Below, in pieces: positions 50,640 to 61,417 of a DNA stretch of 64,000 nt (position 1 is the first letter of the stretch; each line of letters opens with the position of its first letter). The notes under the pieces are model-generated. The model ran no database searches. It saw nothing but the letters and a program-made list of their open reading frames with translations, and was not told the origin of the DNA. The DNA comes from Pantoea latae (GTDB lineage Bacteria > Pseudomonadota > Gammaproteobacteria > Enterobacterales > Enterobacteriaceae): NCBI RefSeq assembly GCF_002077695.1, contig NZ_MWUE01000024.1, forward strand, positions 1-64,000. Reading direction: 5' to 3'. The translations under genes were made by a program, and so were the position numbers.

Positions 50640-52289
50640 ATGGAAATCTTCTTCACTATTCTCATTATGACGCTGGTGGTGTCGCTCTCCGGGGTGGCCG
50701 CGCGCATCTTGCCGTTCCAGATCCCGCTGCCGCTGGTGCAGATCCTCGCCGGGGCGCTGCTCGCCTGGCCGACGTTTGGCCTGCATGTCGACTTCGATCC
50801 CGAACTCTTCCTGGTGCTGTTTATTCCGCCGCTGCTGTTTGCCGACGGCTGGAAAACGCCGATCAGCGAGTTCCTGCATCATGGTCGGGAGATCATCGGC
50901 CTGGCGCTGGTGCTGGTGCTGATTACCGTGGTCGGCATCGGCTATCTGATCTACTGGACGGTGCCGGGCATCCCGCTGATCCCCGCCTTCGCGCTGGCGG
51001 CCGTGCTGTCGCCTACCGACGCCGTGGCGCTCTCCGGCATTGTCGGCGAGGGACGCATCCCGAAAAAAATCATGTCGATCGTGCAGGGCGAGGCGCTGAT
51101 GAACGACGCCTCTGGCCTGGTGTCGCTGAAATTCGCCGTCGCGGTCGCGATGGGCACCATGGTGTTCACCTGGGGCGGCGCCAGCGTCGAGTTTCTGAAG
51201 GTGGCGATTGGCGGCCTGATTGCGGGCGTCGCGGTCTGCTGGCTCTACGGCAAATCGCTGCGTCTGCTGAGCCGCTGGAGCGGCGACGATCCGGCGACGC
51301 AGACCGTGCTGCTGCTGCTGCTGCCGTTCGCCTCCTATTTGATCGCCGAACATCTCGGCGTCTCCGGCATCCTGGCGGCGGTCGCGGCGGGCATGACCAT
51401 TACCCGCTCCGGCATTATCCGTCAGGCGCCGCTGGCGATGCGTCTGCGCGCCAACAGCGTCTGGCAGATGCTGGAGTTCGTGTTCAACGGCATGGTGTTC
51501 CTGATGCTCGGCCTGCAGCTGCCGGACATTATCGGCACCTCGATTGACACGGCCACCGCCGATCCCAACGTCGAGCTGTGGATGCTGTGTAGCGACATTA
51601 TCCTGGTCTACGGCGCGCTGATGGTGGTGCGTTTCGGCTGGCTCTGGATCATGCAGCGCCTCAGCAAGCGCGTGCTGAAGAAGAAGCCGATGGAGTTCGC
51701 CAACTACTCGCTGCGCGAGCTGCTGATCGCCACGTTCGCCGGGGTGCGCGGCGCAATCACCCTCGCGGGCGTGCTCTCGATCCCGCTGTTTCTGAGCAGC
51801 GGCGAGCCGTTCCCGGCGCGCTATGAACTGGTGTTTATCGCTACCGGCGTGATCCTGTTTTCGCTGCTGGTGGGCGTGGTGATCCTGCCGCTGCTGCTGC
51901 GCGGCGTCGACGGCATCGATAAAGCCGGACATCGCCGCGAGCTGCAAAACGCCCGCGCGGTAATGGCGAGCGTGGCGATCGAAAGCCTGCATAAAATGGA
52001 AGAGCGGCTGGAGAACAGCAGCGAAGAGAACATCGATCCCGAGCTGCTGAAAGAGGTCAGCCTGCGCGTGATCGGCAACCTGCGCCGCCGCGCCGACGGC
52101 AAGAGCGACCTGGAGCAGGCGCTGTTCGCCGAGAACCTCGAGCGCCGCTTCCGCCTTACCGCGCTGCGCGCCGAGCGCGCCGAGGTCTATCACCTGCGCG
52201 CGACGCAGCAGATTTCCGATGAGAGCATGCAGCGGCTGCTGCGCGATCTCGACCTGCTGGAAGCGCTGCTGATCGAGAAAGAAGAGTAA
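50640..52289 (+). CDS. yjcE: Na+/H+ antiporter, CPA1 family, YjcE
   Basis: The 549-residue length equals E. coli YjcE. The N-terminal part has about 12 membrane helices with the CPA1 ion-binding region ALAAVLSPTDAVALSGI and NDASGLVSLKFAVAVA, whose acidic residues take part in cation exchange; LRELLIATFAGVRGAITLAGVLSIPL follows. A hydrophilic helical cytoplasmic tail makes up the last 120 residues or so. The ATG follows AAGGAAAGC. Actual ion specificity is not established by sequence. Confidence 0.94.
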   Translation: MEIFFTILIMTLVVSLSGVAARILPFQIPLPLVQILAGALLAWPTFGLHVDFDPELFLVLFIPPLLFADGWKTPISEFLHHGREIIGLALVLVLITVVGIGYLIYWTVPGIPLIPAFALAAVLSPTDAVALSGIVGEGRIPKKIMSIVQGEALMNDASGLVSLKFAVAVAMGTMVFTWGGASVEFLKVAIGGLIAGVAVCWLYGKSLRLLSRWSGDDPATQTVLLLLLPFASYLIAEHLGVSGILAAVAAGMTITRSGIIRQAPLAMRLRANSVWQMLEFVFNGMVFLMLGLQLPDIIGTSIDTATADPNVELWMLCSDIILVYGALMVVRFGWLWIMQRLSKRVLKKKPMEFANYSLRELLIATFAGVRGAITLAGVLSIPLFLSSGEPFPARYELVFIATGVILFSLLVGVVILPLLLRGVDGIDKAGHRRELQNARAVMASVAIESLHKMEERLENSSEENIDPELLKEVSLRVIGNLRRRADGKSDLEQALFAENLERRFRLTALRAERAEVYHLRATQQISDESMQRLLRDLDLLEALLIEKEE

Positions 52290-52295
52290 GCCGTA

Positions 52296-52323
52296 CGCCG
52301 CGCCTACACCGACAGGCGCGGCG
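52296..52323. terminator. GC-rich hairpin between convergent yjcE and the lysR-type gene
   Basis: CGCCGCGCC / GGCGCGGCG (9 bp, 10-nt loop), overlapping the last codons of the LysR gene; no T tract. Confidence 0.45.
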
Positions 52324-53206
52324 CCTCATCCGGCCAGTGTTCGCGGCAGCAGGCGATCCACGCCTGCGCGCTGCGCGACAGATAGCTGCCCTCGCGCCAG
52401 ATCAATCCCAGACTCCACTTCAGCTCCGATTCCAGCGGCAGCCACAGCAGCGACTGCTTATCGAGCCGCTGACAGATCGGCTCCGGCAGGATCGCCAGCC
52501 CCATCTCCGCCTGCACCATCGCCGCGAGAAAGTCCCACTGTCCGCTGCGCACCGCGATATGCGGCGTGACGCCCAGACGCTGAAACGCCTTCATCAGCTG
52601 ACGATTAAGCGAGAACTCCTCGTTGAAAATCAGCAGCGGATGCGCCGCCAGCTCCGGCAGCGCGATCTGGCTGCGGTTGAGCCAGCCAGGCTGACGCGGC
52701 ACCAGCACGCAGAGCGGATGGTGCATCAGCGGCAGGGTGTTGAGCGGCAGCTCGGGATCGACCGGCAGCGCGGTGAGGGCGATATCCAGGCTGCCCGCCA
52801 GCACCGCCTGCTGCACCGTCAGCCCGCCGAACTCCGAGATGTTCAGGGTGACGCCGGGATAGCGGCGGCGAAACGCCGAGATCGAGCCGGCAATCTGCAT
52901 GCCGACCATTGGCGGAATGCCGAGCCGCAGCTCGCCGGTCTTCAGCTGATTGATATCGCCAATTTCCGCCTCGAGCTGGTGGAACTCCTGCAATATCGCC
53001 AGCCCGCGCTGATAAACCGCCTGGCCGCTGTCGGTCAGGTGCAGCCTGCGGCCGTCGCGCAGCAGCAGGGTGCAGCCCAGCTCCTCTTCCAGCTGACGCA
53101 CCATTTTGCTGATGGTGGGCTGGGTGACAAACAGCTTTTGCGCGGCGCGGGTAAAGCTCTGCTGGCGCACCACCTCTGTGAAGTAGCGTAACGCGCGGAC
53201 GTCCAT
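52304..53206 (-). CDS. LysR family regulator, likely of the adjacent cidAB
   Basis: A 300-residue LysR-type protein: winged helix at 1-60 (RYFTEVVRQQSFTRAAQKLFVTQPTISKMVRQLEEELG) and a periplasmic-binding-like sensor domain. It is divergent from the CidA/CidB-type pair with a 103-bp gap, the same plan as CidR-cidAB in Gram-positive bacteria, so it is probably their regulator. The ATG at 53206 follows AAAGGAATAGTT on the minus strand. The effector is unknown; acetate-type signals are known for CidR. Confidence 0.88.
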   Translation of the reverse strand: MDVRALRYFTEVVRQQSFTRAAQKLFVTQPTISKMVRQLEEELGCTLLLRDGRRLHLTDSGQAVYQRGLAILQEFHQLEAEIGDINQLKTGELRLGIPPMVGMQIAGSISAFRRRYPGVTLNISEFGGLTVQQAVLAGSLDIALTALPVDPELPLNTLPLMHHPLCVLVPRQPGWLNRSQIALPELAAHPLLIFNEEFSLNRQLMKAFQRLGVTPHIAVRSGQWDFLAAMVQAEMGLAILPEPICQRLDKQSLLWLPLESELKWSLGLIWREGSYLSRSAQAWIACCREHWPDEAPRLSV

Positions 53207-53309
53207 AACTATTCCTTTCTGGCATGATTTGAATAATTTTAATTCATTTTTTTCACCTTCTGTCGCGGATTTATACTGACTGCCGACAAATGTGACGGAG
53301 GAGAAGAAA

Positions 53310-53735
53310 ATGGCGTTAGCGCTCAGCCCGCAGCGGGCGGGCAGGCTGCAACGACTCGGGTTGCCGCTGCAGCTGCTGCTCTATGTGGGCCTGTTTATCG
53401 GCTGCGACCATCTGGTGAGCTGGCTGCATCTGCCGCTGCCCGCCAATATCGTCGGCATGCTGCTGATGCTGGCGCTGATCGTTACGCGCGTGCTGCCGCT
53501 GCGCTGGGTGAAAGCGGGCTCGCGCTGGCTGCTGGCGGAAATGCTGCTGTTTTTTATTCCGGCAGTGGTGGCGGTGGTTAACTACGGCGATCTGCTGCGC
53601 GTCGACGGCTGGCGCATCTGCGTGGTGATCGCCCTGAGCACGCTGCTGGTGCTGGCCTCTACCGCGCTGGTGGTCGATCGCCTCTACCGCTATGAGCTGG
53701 CGCGCGAAGCGCGCAGGCAGCAGCGCGATGCATGA
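53310..53735 (+). CDS. CidA/LrgA family holin-like protein
   Basis: The 141-residue product has four hydrophobic segments and the CidA/LrgA signature (HLPLPANIVGMLLMLALI and LLAEMLLFFIPAVVAVVNY). The ATG at 53310 follows a strong GGAGGAG; the GTG at 53292 lies before that site and is unlikely. Family members are holin-like or small-metabolite transport proteins. It overlaps the CidB-type gene by eight bases and is divergent from a LysR regulator. Confidence 0.9.
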   Translation: MALALSPQRAGRLQRLGLPLQLLLYVGLFIGCDHLVSWLHLPLPANIVGMLLMLALIVTRVLPLRWVKAGSRWLLAEMLLFFIPAVVAVVNYGDLLRVDGWRICVVIALSTLLVLASTALVVDRLYRYELAREARRQQRDA

Positions 53736-54423
53736 TCTTATCCTCAGCCTGCTCTGTCTGGCGGTCACGCTGCTGATCTACTTTCTCAACAAGCAGCTCT
53801 ATCGCCGCTGGCGCACGCTGCTGCTGATGCCGCTGGTGGCGACGCCGCTGCTGCTGGTCGGGCTGCTGCTGCTGCTGCACGTCTCCTGGCAGGACTATAT
53901 CGCCGAAAGCCACTGGCTGCTGTGGCTGCTCGGCCCGGCGACGCTCGCCTTCGCCGTGCCGGTATATGAAAACATGGCGATTATTCGCCGCCACTGGCTG
54001 TCGCTGAGCGCGGGCGTGTTGACCGCCACGCTGGTTGCGGTCTGCAGCTCGGTGTGGCTGGCGCGGCTGCTGATGCTGCCGGAGTCGATCCAGCGCAGCC
54101 TGGCGGTGCGCTCTATCACCACGCCCTTTGCGCTCGCCGCCGCGAAGCCCATCGGCGGCCAGCCGGATCTGGTGGCGCTGTTCGTGGTGATCACCGGGGT
54201 GTTCGGCATGGCGATCGGTGACGTGCTGTTTCTGCGCATCGCCATCAAACAGGGCGTGGCGAAAGGGGCGGGCTTCGGCGCGGCGTCGCACGGCGCGGGC
54301 ACCGCGCGCGCTTATCAGCTGGGCGAGCAGGAAGGCGTGGTTTCCAGCCTGGTGATGATGCTTTCCGGCGTGGTGACGGTGGTGCTGGCGCCGCTAATCG
54401 GCCATCTGCTGTGGACGGCATAA
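53728..54423 (+). CDS. CidB/LrgB family membrane protein
   Basis: This 231-residue protein has six or more membrane helices and the LrgB motifs LLWLLGPATLAFAVPVYEN, SITTPFALAAAKPIGG, ITGVFGMAIGDVLF and GAASHGAGTARA. The ATG at 53728 overlaps the cidA stop by eight bases; the open frame starts earlier inside cidA. CidAB/LrgAB systems act in cell lysis control or in export/import of short organic acids such as pyruvate; which applies here is unknown. Confidence 0.91.
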   Translation: MHDLILSLLCLAVTLLIYFLNKQLYRRWRTLLLMPLVATPLLLVGLLLLLHVSWQDYIAESHWLLWLLGPATLAFAVPVYENMAIIRRHWLSLSAGVLTATLVAVCSSVWLARLLMLPESIQRSLAVRSITTPFALAAAKPIGGQPDLVALFVVITGVFGMAIGDVLFLRIAIKQGVAKGAGFGAASHGAGTARAYQLGEQEGVVSSLVMMLSGVVTVVLAPLIGHLLWTA

Positions 54424-54542
54424 GGGCAAAAGGCGCGCGATCGACATGTCTGTTTACGTAAAGGTTACCAAATAGAGTTGTCAGAGGATTTCAGGCTGTT
54501 AACCTTTGCGCCGAAATTATTGTCCTTTCATGGAGTGGAATC

Positions 54543-55088
54543 ATGTTTAAGCAACTTGTTACCGGGAGCGCACTGGGTCTGGTGCTGCTGAGCGGCGCGG
54601 CGCAGGCTATCGAAGGCAGCGTGGATGTGGGCGAGCACAACACCAACCTGAACGTCGGTCTGGGCACCACCTCGCCTGGCCTGTTCCTTAAAGGCAACTG
54701 GCTGCGCAGCGATCACGACGGCAGCACCTACGGCCTGGGCCTGGGTTACAACGTCGATATCGGCGGACTGCGTCTGGCGCCGACCGCCAAGACCATTTTC
54801 ACCCATCCTGAAGATGGTAAAGATGGCTTTGCCGTGGCGCTGGGCGGCGGCGCGCAGTACAGCTTCAACAGCATGTGGGGCCTGTACGGCGAATACTACT
54901 ACGCGCCGGAAGGTCTGACCGACCATCTCGACAGCTATCAGGAAGCCGCTGGCGGCCTGAGCTTCACCCCGATTTCACTGCTGAACCTGCGCGTCGGCTA
55001 TCAGTACATCGAGCTGAACAACAAAGGCGGTCGTAAAGACAACGTGCTGGTCGACGGCCCGTACGTCGGCGCCTCGCTGCGTTTCTAA
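54543..55088 (+). CDS. YfaZ family outer-membrane protein
   Basis: The 181-residue protein has a signal peptide cut after AAQA (about residue 22) and a mature barrel with alternating residues ending in ASLRF with a terminal Phe. It matches the YfaZ family (E. coli 180 aa), including GLFLKGNWLRSDHDGSTYGLGLGYN and GYQYIELNNKGG. It is thought to be a small porin. The ATG follows TGGAG. It is a single gene flanked by terminators. Confidence 0.9.
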   Translation: MFKQLVTGSALGLVLLSGAAQAIEGSVDVGEHNTNLNVGLGTTSPGLFLKGNWLRSDHDGSTYGLGLGYNVDIGGLRLAPTAKTIFTHPEDGKDGFAVALGGGAQYSFNSMWGLYGEYYYAPEGLTDHLDSYQEAAGGLSFTPISLLNLRVGYQYIELNNKGGRKDNVLVDGPYVGASLRF

Positions 55089-55100
55089 TTCGATCGGATA

Positions 55101-55130
55101 AAAAAAGGCGGCTCATCAGCCGCCTTTTTT
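55101..55130. terminator. Bidirectional terminator between the yfaZ-type gene and actP
   Basis: GGCGGCT / AGCCGCC with a CATC loop is flanked by A6 and T6 runs, so it works on both strands. Confidence 0.92.
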
Positions 55131-55149
55131 ATTTTGCCGCGCCCTGGGA

Positions 55150-56799
55150 TTAGTGCGACTTGCCCTGTGAAATCCCAACGCCGGTCTGGGAGCGGATAAA
55201 CTGCGCCCGGAAGCGGCCGCGCTCCTGCGCGCCCTGCGGCGAATGGTCGGTGACCGAGAAGAACCAGGTGCCGACAAAGGCGACGATCATCGAGAAGAGC
55301 GCCGGATACTCATAAGGATAGACCGGTGTCGCGTGGCCCAGCACCTGCACCCAGACGGTCGGGCCGAGGATCATCAGCACCACCGCGGTAATCAGTCCAA
55401 GCCAGCCGCCGATCATCGCGCCGCGCGTGGTCAGCTTCGACCAGTACATCGACAGCAGGATAATCGGGAAGTTACAGCTGGCGGCAATAGAGAAGGCGAG
55501 GCCGACCATAAAGGCAATGTTCTGCTTCTCAAACAAAATGCCCAGCGCGATCGCCACCACGCCCAGCACCAGCACGGTGATCTTCGACACGCGCAGCTCT
55601 TCGCGCTCGGTCGCCTGGCCTTTGCGGATGACGCTGGCGTAGAGGTCGTGCGACACCGCCGACGCGCCCGCCAGCGTTAGCCCGGCCACCACCGCCAGAA
55701 TAGTGGCGAAGGCCACGGCGGAGATAAAGCCGAGGAAGGTGCTGCCGCCCACCGCGTTCGCCAGATGCACCGCCGCCATATTGGTGCCGCCAATCAGCGC
55801 GCCGCTGGCGTCCTTAAAGGCGGGATTGGCGCCGACCAGCAGAATAGCGCCGAAGCCGATAATAAAGGTCAGGAAGTAGAAATAGCCCATAAAGCCGGTG
55901 GCCCAGAACACGCTTTTGCGCGCCTCGCGCGCGTCCGCCACGGTAAAGAAGCGCATCAGGATATGCGGCAGGCCGGCGGTGCCGAACATCAGCCCCAGCC
56001 CGAGAGAGAGCGCAGAGATGGGATCTTTCACCAGCCCGCCCGGCTGCATAATGGCCGCGCCTTTCGGATGCACCGCCATTGCCTGGCTAAACAGGTTGCT
56101 GAAGCTGAAGCCGGTCGCCTTCATCACCATAATCGCCATAAAGCTGGCGCCGAACAGCAGCAGCACCGCTTTAATAATCTGCACCCAGGTGGTCGCCAGC
56201 ATGCCGCCGAACAGCACGTAGAGCACCATCAGAATGCCCACCAGCACCACGGCGATATGATAGTCGAGGCCGAACAGCAGCTGGATCAGCTTGCCTGCGC
56301 CCACCATCTGCGCAATCAGATAGAGCGCCACCACCACCAGCGAGCCGCAGGCGGAGAGGGTGCGAATCGGTTTCTGCTGCAGGCGGTAGGAGGCGACGTC
56401 GGCGAAGGTGTAGCGGCCCAGGTTGCGCAGGCGTTCGGCGATCAGAAACAGGATCATCGGCCAGCCCACCAGGAAGCCGAGCGAGTAAATCAGGCCGTCA
56501 TAGCCGGAGGTGTATACCAGCGCGGAGATGCCGAGGAAAGAGGCGGCGGACATAAAGTCGCCTGCCATCGCCAGCCCGTTCTGAAAGCCGGTAATATTGC
56601 CGCCGGCGGTGTAGTAGTCGTTACGCGAGCGGGTGCGCTTCGACGCCCAGTAAGTAATGCCGAGCGTGGCGGCGACGAACACTACGAACATGCCGATCGC
56701 CTGATAGTTGGTGGCCTGCTTCTGCACCGCGCCGGTCAGGGCGTCCGCCAGCGCGGAGGCGGGCAGCAGCGGCAGCAGCAGGAGAAAGAGACGCTTCAT
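55150..56799 (-). CDS. actP: Acetate/glycolate permease ActP
   Basis: ActP is a sodium:solute symporter that takes up acetate and glycolate. It has 549 residues, as in E. coli, with a signal-like N-terminal helix ([15 protein letters not shown]) and 13 or so membrane segments. SSS family signatures are [33 protein letters not shown] and [21 protein letters not shown]. Its ATG overlaps the yjcH stop by four bases. With acs and yjcH it forms the acetate-use operon transcribed from near 59.3 kb. Confidence 0.97.
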   Translation of the reverse strand: MKRLFLLLLPLLPASALADALTGAVQKQATNYQAIGMFVVFVAATLGITYWASKRTRSRNDYYTAGGNITGFQNGLAMAGDFMSAASFLGISALVYTSGYDGLIYSLGFLVGWPMILFLIAERLRNLGRYTFADVASYRLQQKPIRTLSACGSLVVVALYLIAQMVGAGKLIQLLFGLDYHIAVVLVGILMVLYVLFGGMLATTWVQIIKAVLLLFGASFMAIMVMKATGFSFSNLFSQAMAVHPKGAAIMQPGGLVKDPISALSLGLGLMFGTAGLPHILMRFFTVADAREARKSVFWATGFMGYFYFLTFIIGFGAILLVGANPAFKDASGALIGGTNMAAVHLANAVGGSTFLGFISAVAFATILAVVAGLTLAGASAVSHDLYASVIRKGQATEREELRVSKITVLVLGVVAIALGILFEKQNIAFMVGLAFSIAASCNFPIILLSMYWSKLTTRGAMIGGWLGLITAVVLMILGPTVWVQVLGHATPVYPYEYPALFSMIVAFVGTWFFSVTDHSPQGAQERGRFRAQFIRSQTGVGISQGKSH

Positions 56800-57125
56800 G
56801 GTTTTACCTCGCTGAGGATCTGCTTCGTCAGGCGATCGAACTCGCCGTTGGCGCGCCAGACGTAAACGCCGGTCAGCACAAAAGAAATCACAATCAGTCC
56901 CACACCGATGGGAATGCCGCGCGTCACGCTGGTGCCTGGGTGCAGCGGCGTGCCAAGCCAGCCGGGCGCGAAGGCGATCAGCAGGATAAAGCCGACGTAG
57001 AGCACCAGCATGATCAGCGACAGCAGCAGGGCGAAGCGCTGACGTTTATGCACCAGCTCCTCAAAGCGCGGATGACGTTCAATCCGTTGATTGAGCGCCT
57101 CCTGAGTGGAAAGGGCGTCGTTCAT
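56796..57125 (-). CDS. yjcH: DUF485 membrane protein YjcH
   Basis: This small inner-membrane protein of 109 residues (E. coli 104) has two membrane helices with the conserved [28 protein letters not shown] and [17 protein letters not shown]...RANGEFDRL stretches. The ATG at 57125 has GGAG eight bases upstream; a GTG three bases earlier is an alternative. DUF485 proteins always neighbour SSS-type acetate permeases and are probably an accessory subunit of ActP. Its stop overlaps actP. Confidence 0.96.
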   Translation of the reverse strand: MNDALSTQEALNQRIERHPRFEELVHKRQRFALLLSLIMLVLYVGFILLIAFAPGWLGTPLHPGTSVTRGIPIGVGLIVISFVLTGVYVWRANGEFDRLTKQILSEVKP

Positions 57126-57269
57126 CACAGTTTCTCCAGAGGTTGTGCAGGCGGCAGCCTCACGCCGCTGCGCGAGAAAGGCCTGATTAGATATTGTTAT
57201 GTGACTTCAGAAACACACTGCGTAAGGAAAGGGCGGCGGGAAGAAGAGACTTCCCGCCGGTAAGACGGT

Positions 57270-59225
<1,956 letters not shown>

Positions 59226-59763
59226 GGCGGATCTCCTTGAAGATGTTAATGATATGTCAATCAAAGGTTAAGTGAAGCCTGCGTCCGCGCTTTGTTTCTT
59301 TTTTGCGCCTCAGATCACGGGCAGCCGATCCCCGGTGTAAACCGTTGCAAAAGCGCTGCCGTCGCCCCGCGCAACTGGCGAAAAAGAGAGCAAACGCATC
59401 CGCCGCCTTTTTGCCCATTTCTGCATAGCTATGCGAAATTTTTAATAAGTATTACTTTTTAGAACAGTAAGTTAGGGGTTTGATAACTAAACAGCATTTT
59501 ATGCTATAAGAGTGGCTAATCTTTAATCGAACACGCCAGGGGTTGCATTTACCACAGTGAAAATGGTACTTATCTCGCCCCTGCTCAGCAGGACTCAACC
59601 AGACGGCGTCTGAAAAAGGATCGAGAATCTTCGCATTTTCGAACCGGACGCTGTCCTCAATAACCCTCTAATTTACCGGGCTTTTGCTCACTTCCCTGTG
59701 TGTATCCTTCACTGCACCTTCGCAGCGTAGCAATAGGGGTTTTGACTGAGGAAATAACGCGTT
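59226..59763. other. 538-nt divergent spacer between acs and gltP
   Basis: No gene is seen. It must hold both promoters; TTGATA (59480) with TATAAG (59505) at a long 19-bp spacing is a weak gltP candidate. I found no CRP site good enough to report, although acs depends on CRP in E. coli. Confidence 0.6.
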
Positions 59764-61065
59764 ATGAAAGGTTTTAAAATAAGCCTGGCCTGGCAGATTC
59801 TGATTGCGCTGGTGTTCGGCATTGTTGTCGGTTCAGTGCTGCATAATCAGCCAGACGATCGTGAATGGTTAATCACCAACATTCTCAGCCCGGCGGGCGA
59901 TATCTTTATTCATCTCATCAAGATGATTGTCGTGCCTATCGTGATTTCATCGCTGATTGTCGGCATCGCCGGCGTGGGCGATGCGAAAAAACTGGGACGG
60001 ATTGGCGTCAAAACCATTCTCTATTTTGAAGTGATCACCACCCTTGCCATTGTGGTCGGCATTACGCTGGCTAACGTGTTTCAACCCGGCACCGGCATTG
60101 ATATGTCAACGCTGGCAACGGTGGACATCTCTAAGTACGAAGCCACGACCGAAGCGGTGCAGAACGGGCCGCACAGCCTGGTTGCCACCATCCTGTCGCT
60201 GATCCCGCAGAATATCTTCGCCTCGCTGGTGAAGGGCGACATGCTGCCGATCATCTTCTTCTCGGTGCTGTTCGGCATGGGCCTGTCGGCGCTGCCGTCA
60301 GAGCAGCGCGATCCGCTGGTCAACGTCTTCCGCAGCGTGTCGGAAACGATGTTTAAAGTGACGCATATGATCATGCGCTACGCGCCGGTGGGCGTCTTTG
60401 CGCTGATCGCCGTCACCATCGCCAACTTCGGCTTTACCTCGCTGTGGCCGCTGGCGAAGCTGGTGCTGCTGGTGTATGCCGCCATCCTGTTCTTCGCTTT
60501 CGTCATCCTCGGCGGCGTGGCGCGACTCTGCAAGCTGCGCATCACCACCCTGATGCGCATCCTGAAAGATGAGCTGATCCTCTCTTACTCGACCTCCAGT
60601 TCGGAAACCGTGCTGCCGCGCATTATGCAGAAGATGGAGGCCTACGGCGCGCCGAAGGCGATCACCAGCTTTGTGGTGCCGACCGGCTACTCCTTCAACC
60701 TGGACGGCTCGACGCTCTACCAGAGCATCGCCGCGATCTTTATCGCACAGCTGTACGGCATCGACCTGTCGCTGACCGACGAGATTATCCTGGTGCTGAC
60801 GCTGATGGTGACCTCGAAAGGCATCGCCGGCGTGCCGGGCGTGTCGTTCGTGGTGCTGCTGGCGACGCTGGGCAGCGTCGGCATTCCGCTGGAAGGCCTG
60901 GCCTTTATCGCCGGCGTGGATCGCATCATGGATATGGCGCGCACCGCGCTTAACGTTATCGGCAACGCGCTGGCGGTGCTGGTTATCGCCCGCTGGGAGA
61001 ACCAGTTCGACGCCGAGCAGGCAAAAGCCTACGAGCTGCAGCTGCGCGCCCAAACGGCCAGCTAA
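59764..61065 (+). CDS. gltP: Glutamate/aspartate:proton symporter GltP
   Basis: GltP imports glutamate and aspartate with protons. It has 433 residues (E. coli 437) and the DAACS family fold with eight membrane helices and two re-entrant loops: YSTSSSETVLPRIMQKMEAYGAP (the Ser-rich hairpin HP1) and TSKGIAGVPGVSFVVLLATL (HP2), with NLDGSTLYQSIAAIFIAQ between them. The ATG follows TGAGGAAATAACGCGTT. It is followed by an unusual hairpin-rich spacer. Confidence 0.96.
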   Translation: MKGFKISLAWQILIALVFGIVVGSVLHNQPDDREWLITNILSPAGDIFIHLIKMIVVPIVISSLIVGIAGVGDAKKLGRIGVKTILYFEVITTLAIVVGITLANVFQPGTGIDMSTLATVDISKYEATTEAVQNGPHSLVATILSLIPQNIFASLVKGDMLPIIFFSVLFGMGLSALPSEQRDPLVNVFRSVSETMFKVTHMIMRYAPVGVFALIAVTIANFGFTSLWPLAKLVLLVYAAILFFAFVILGGVARLCKLRITTLMRILKDELILSYSTSSSETVLPRIMQKMEAYGAPKAITSFVVPTGYSFNLDGSTLYQSIAAIFIAQLYGIDLSLTDEIILVLTLMVTSKGIAGVPGVSFVVLLATLGSVGIPLEGLAFIAGVDRIMDMARTALNVIGNALAVLVIARWENQFDAEQAKAYELQLRAQTAS

Positions 61066-61153
61066 CTTAGCTTTTGACCTGACTAACAGACGACACCTAA
61101 AGCCGGTAAACGGGAGAGGGGGGCAGAAGAGCAAAGCGTCCTGCGACATGGAC

Positions 61154-61262
61154 AAAAACGCCGGGAGCGTTTTTGAACAACGCAACGCGTTGGCCCGGAA
61201 CGGGCGCACCTCAGGGATGAGGTGCGTAAGTGCGGGCCGAGCTGCCAGGGATGGCGCTTTTT
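61154..61262 (+). ncRNA. Candidate GGA-loop RNA or intergenic repeat
   Basis: Four successive stems occur in about 110 nt: AAAAACGC-CGGGA-GCGTTTTT, GCCCG-GAA-CGGGC, CGCACCTCA-GGGA-TGAGGTGCG, and AGCTGCCA-GGGA-TGGCGCT (one bulged T, then a T run). The last two share CA-GGGA-TG at the loop, the sequence form of CsrA-binding loops in CsrB/CsrC RNAs. It may instead be a dispersed intergenic repeat. A weak promoter (TTGACC at 61074-61079 with TAAAGC) lies upstream. Confidence 0.4.
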
Positions 61263-61331
61263 GCGTCTTTGCGATCGGGCCGTCTTATCCGCGCAGGCTC
61301 CGGCGTTCCAGCCAACACCATGCCATGTAAC

Positions 61332-61362
61332 AGGGCTCAGAAATCCTCTGAGCCCTTTTTTT
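61332..61362 (+). terminator. Strong terminator before murQ
   Basis: AGGGCTCAG / CTGAGCCCT (9 bp, 7-nt loop) runs into seven T. It ends gltP transcripts or a small RNA from the hairpin region. Confidence 0.93.
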
Positions 61363-61417
61363 ATCCCGCAAATATGATAAAACCGGGCCTGGATAAATGA
61401 CGCCCGGAGCACGCCCG

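Larger units (their letters stand above)
61066..61417. other. 352-nt spacer with a series of GGA-loop hairpins, then murQ
   Basis: No protein gene is seen. Hairpins at 61154-61174, 61193-61205, 61205-61226 and 61240-61258 each show GGA in or at the loop, and a strong terminator closes the region at 61332-61362. Confidence 0.75.

Noticed and set aside
50598..52193. 531-codon frame opposite yjcE
   Set aside because: Antisense shadow of a conserved antiporter gene; no start signal or homology.
59695..59720. TGTGT...TCACT near gltP as a CRP site
   Set aside because: The spacing between half sites is wrong (5 rather than 6) and both halves are imperfect.
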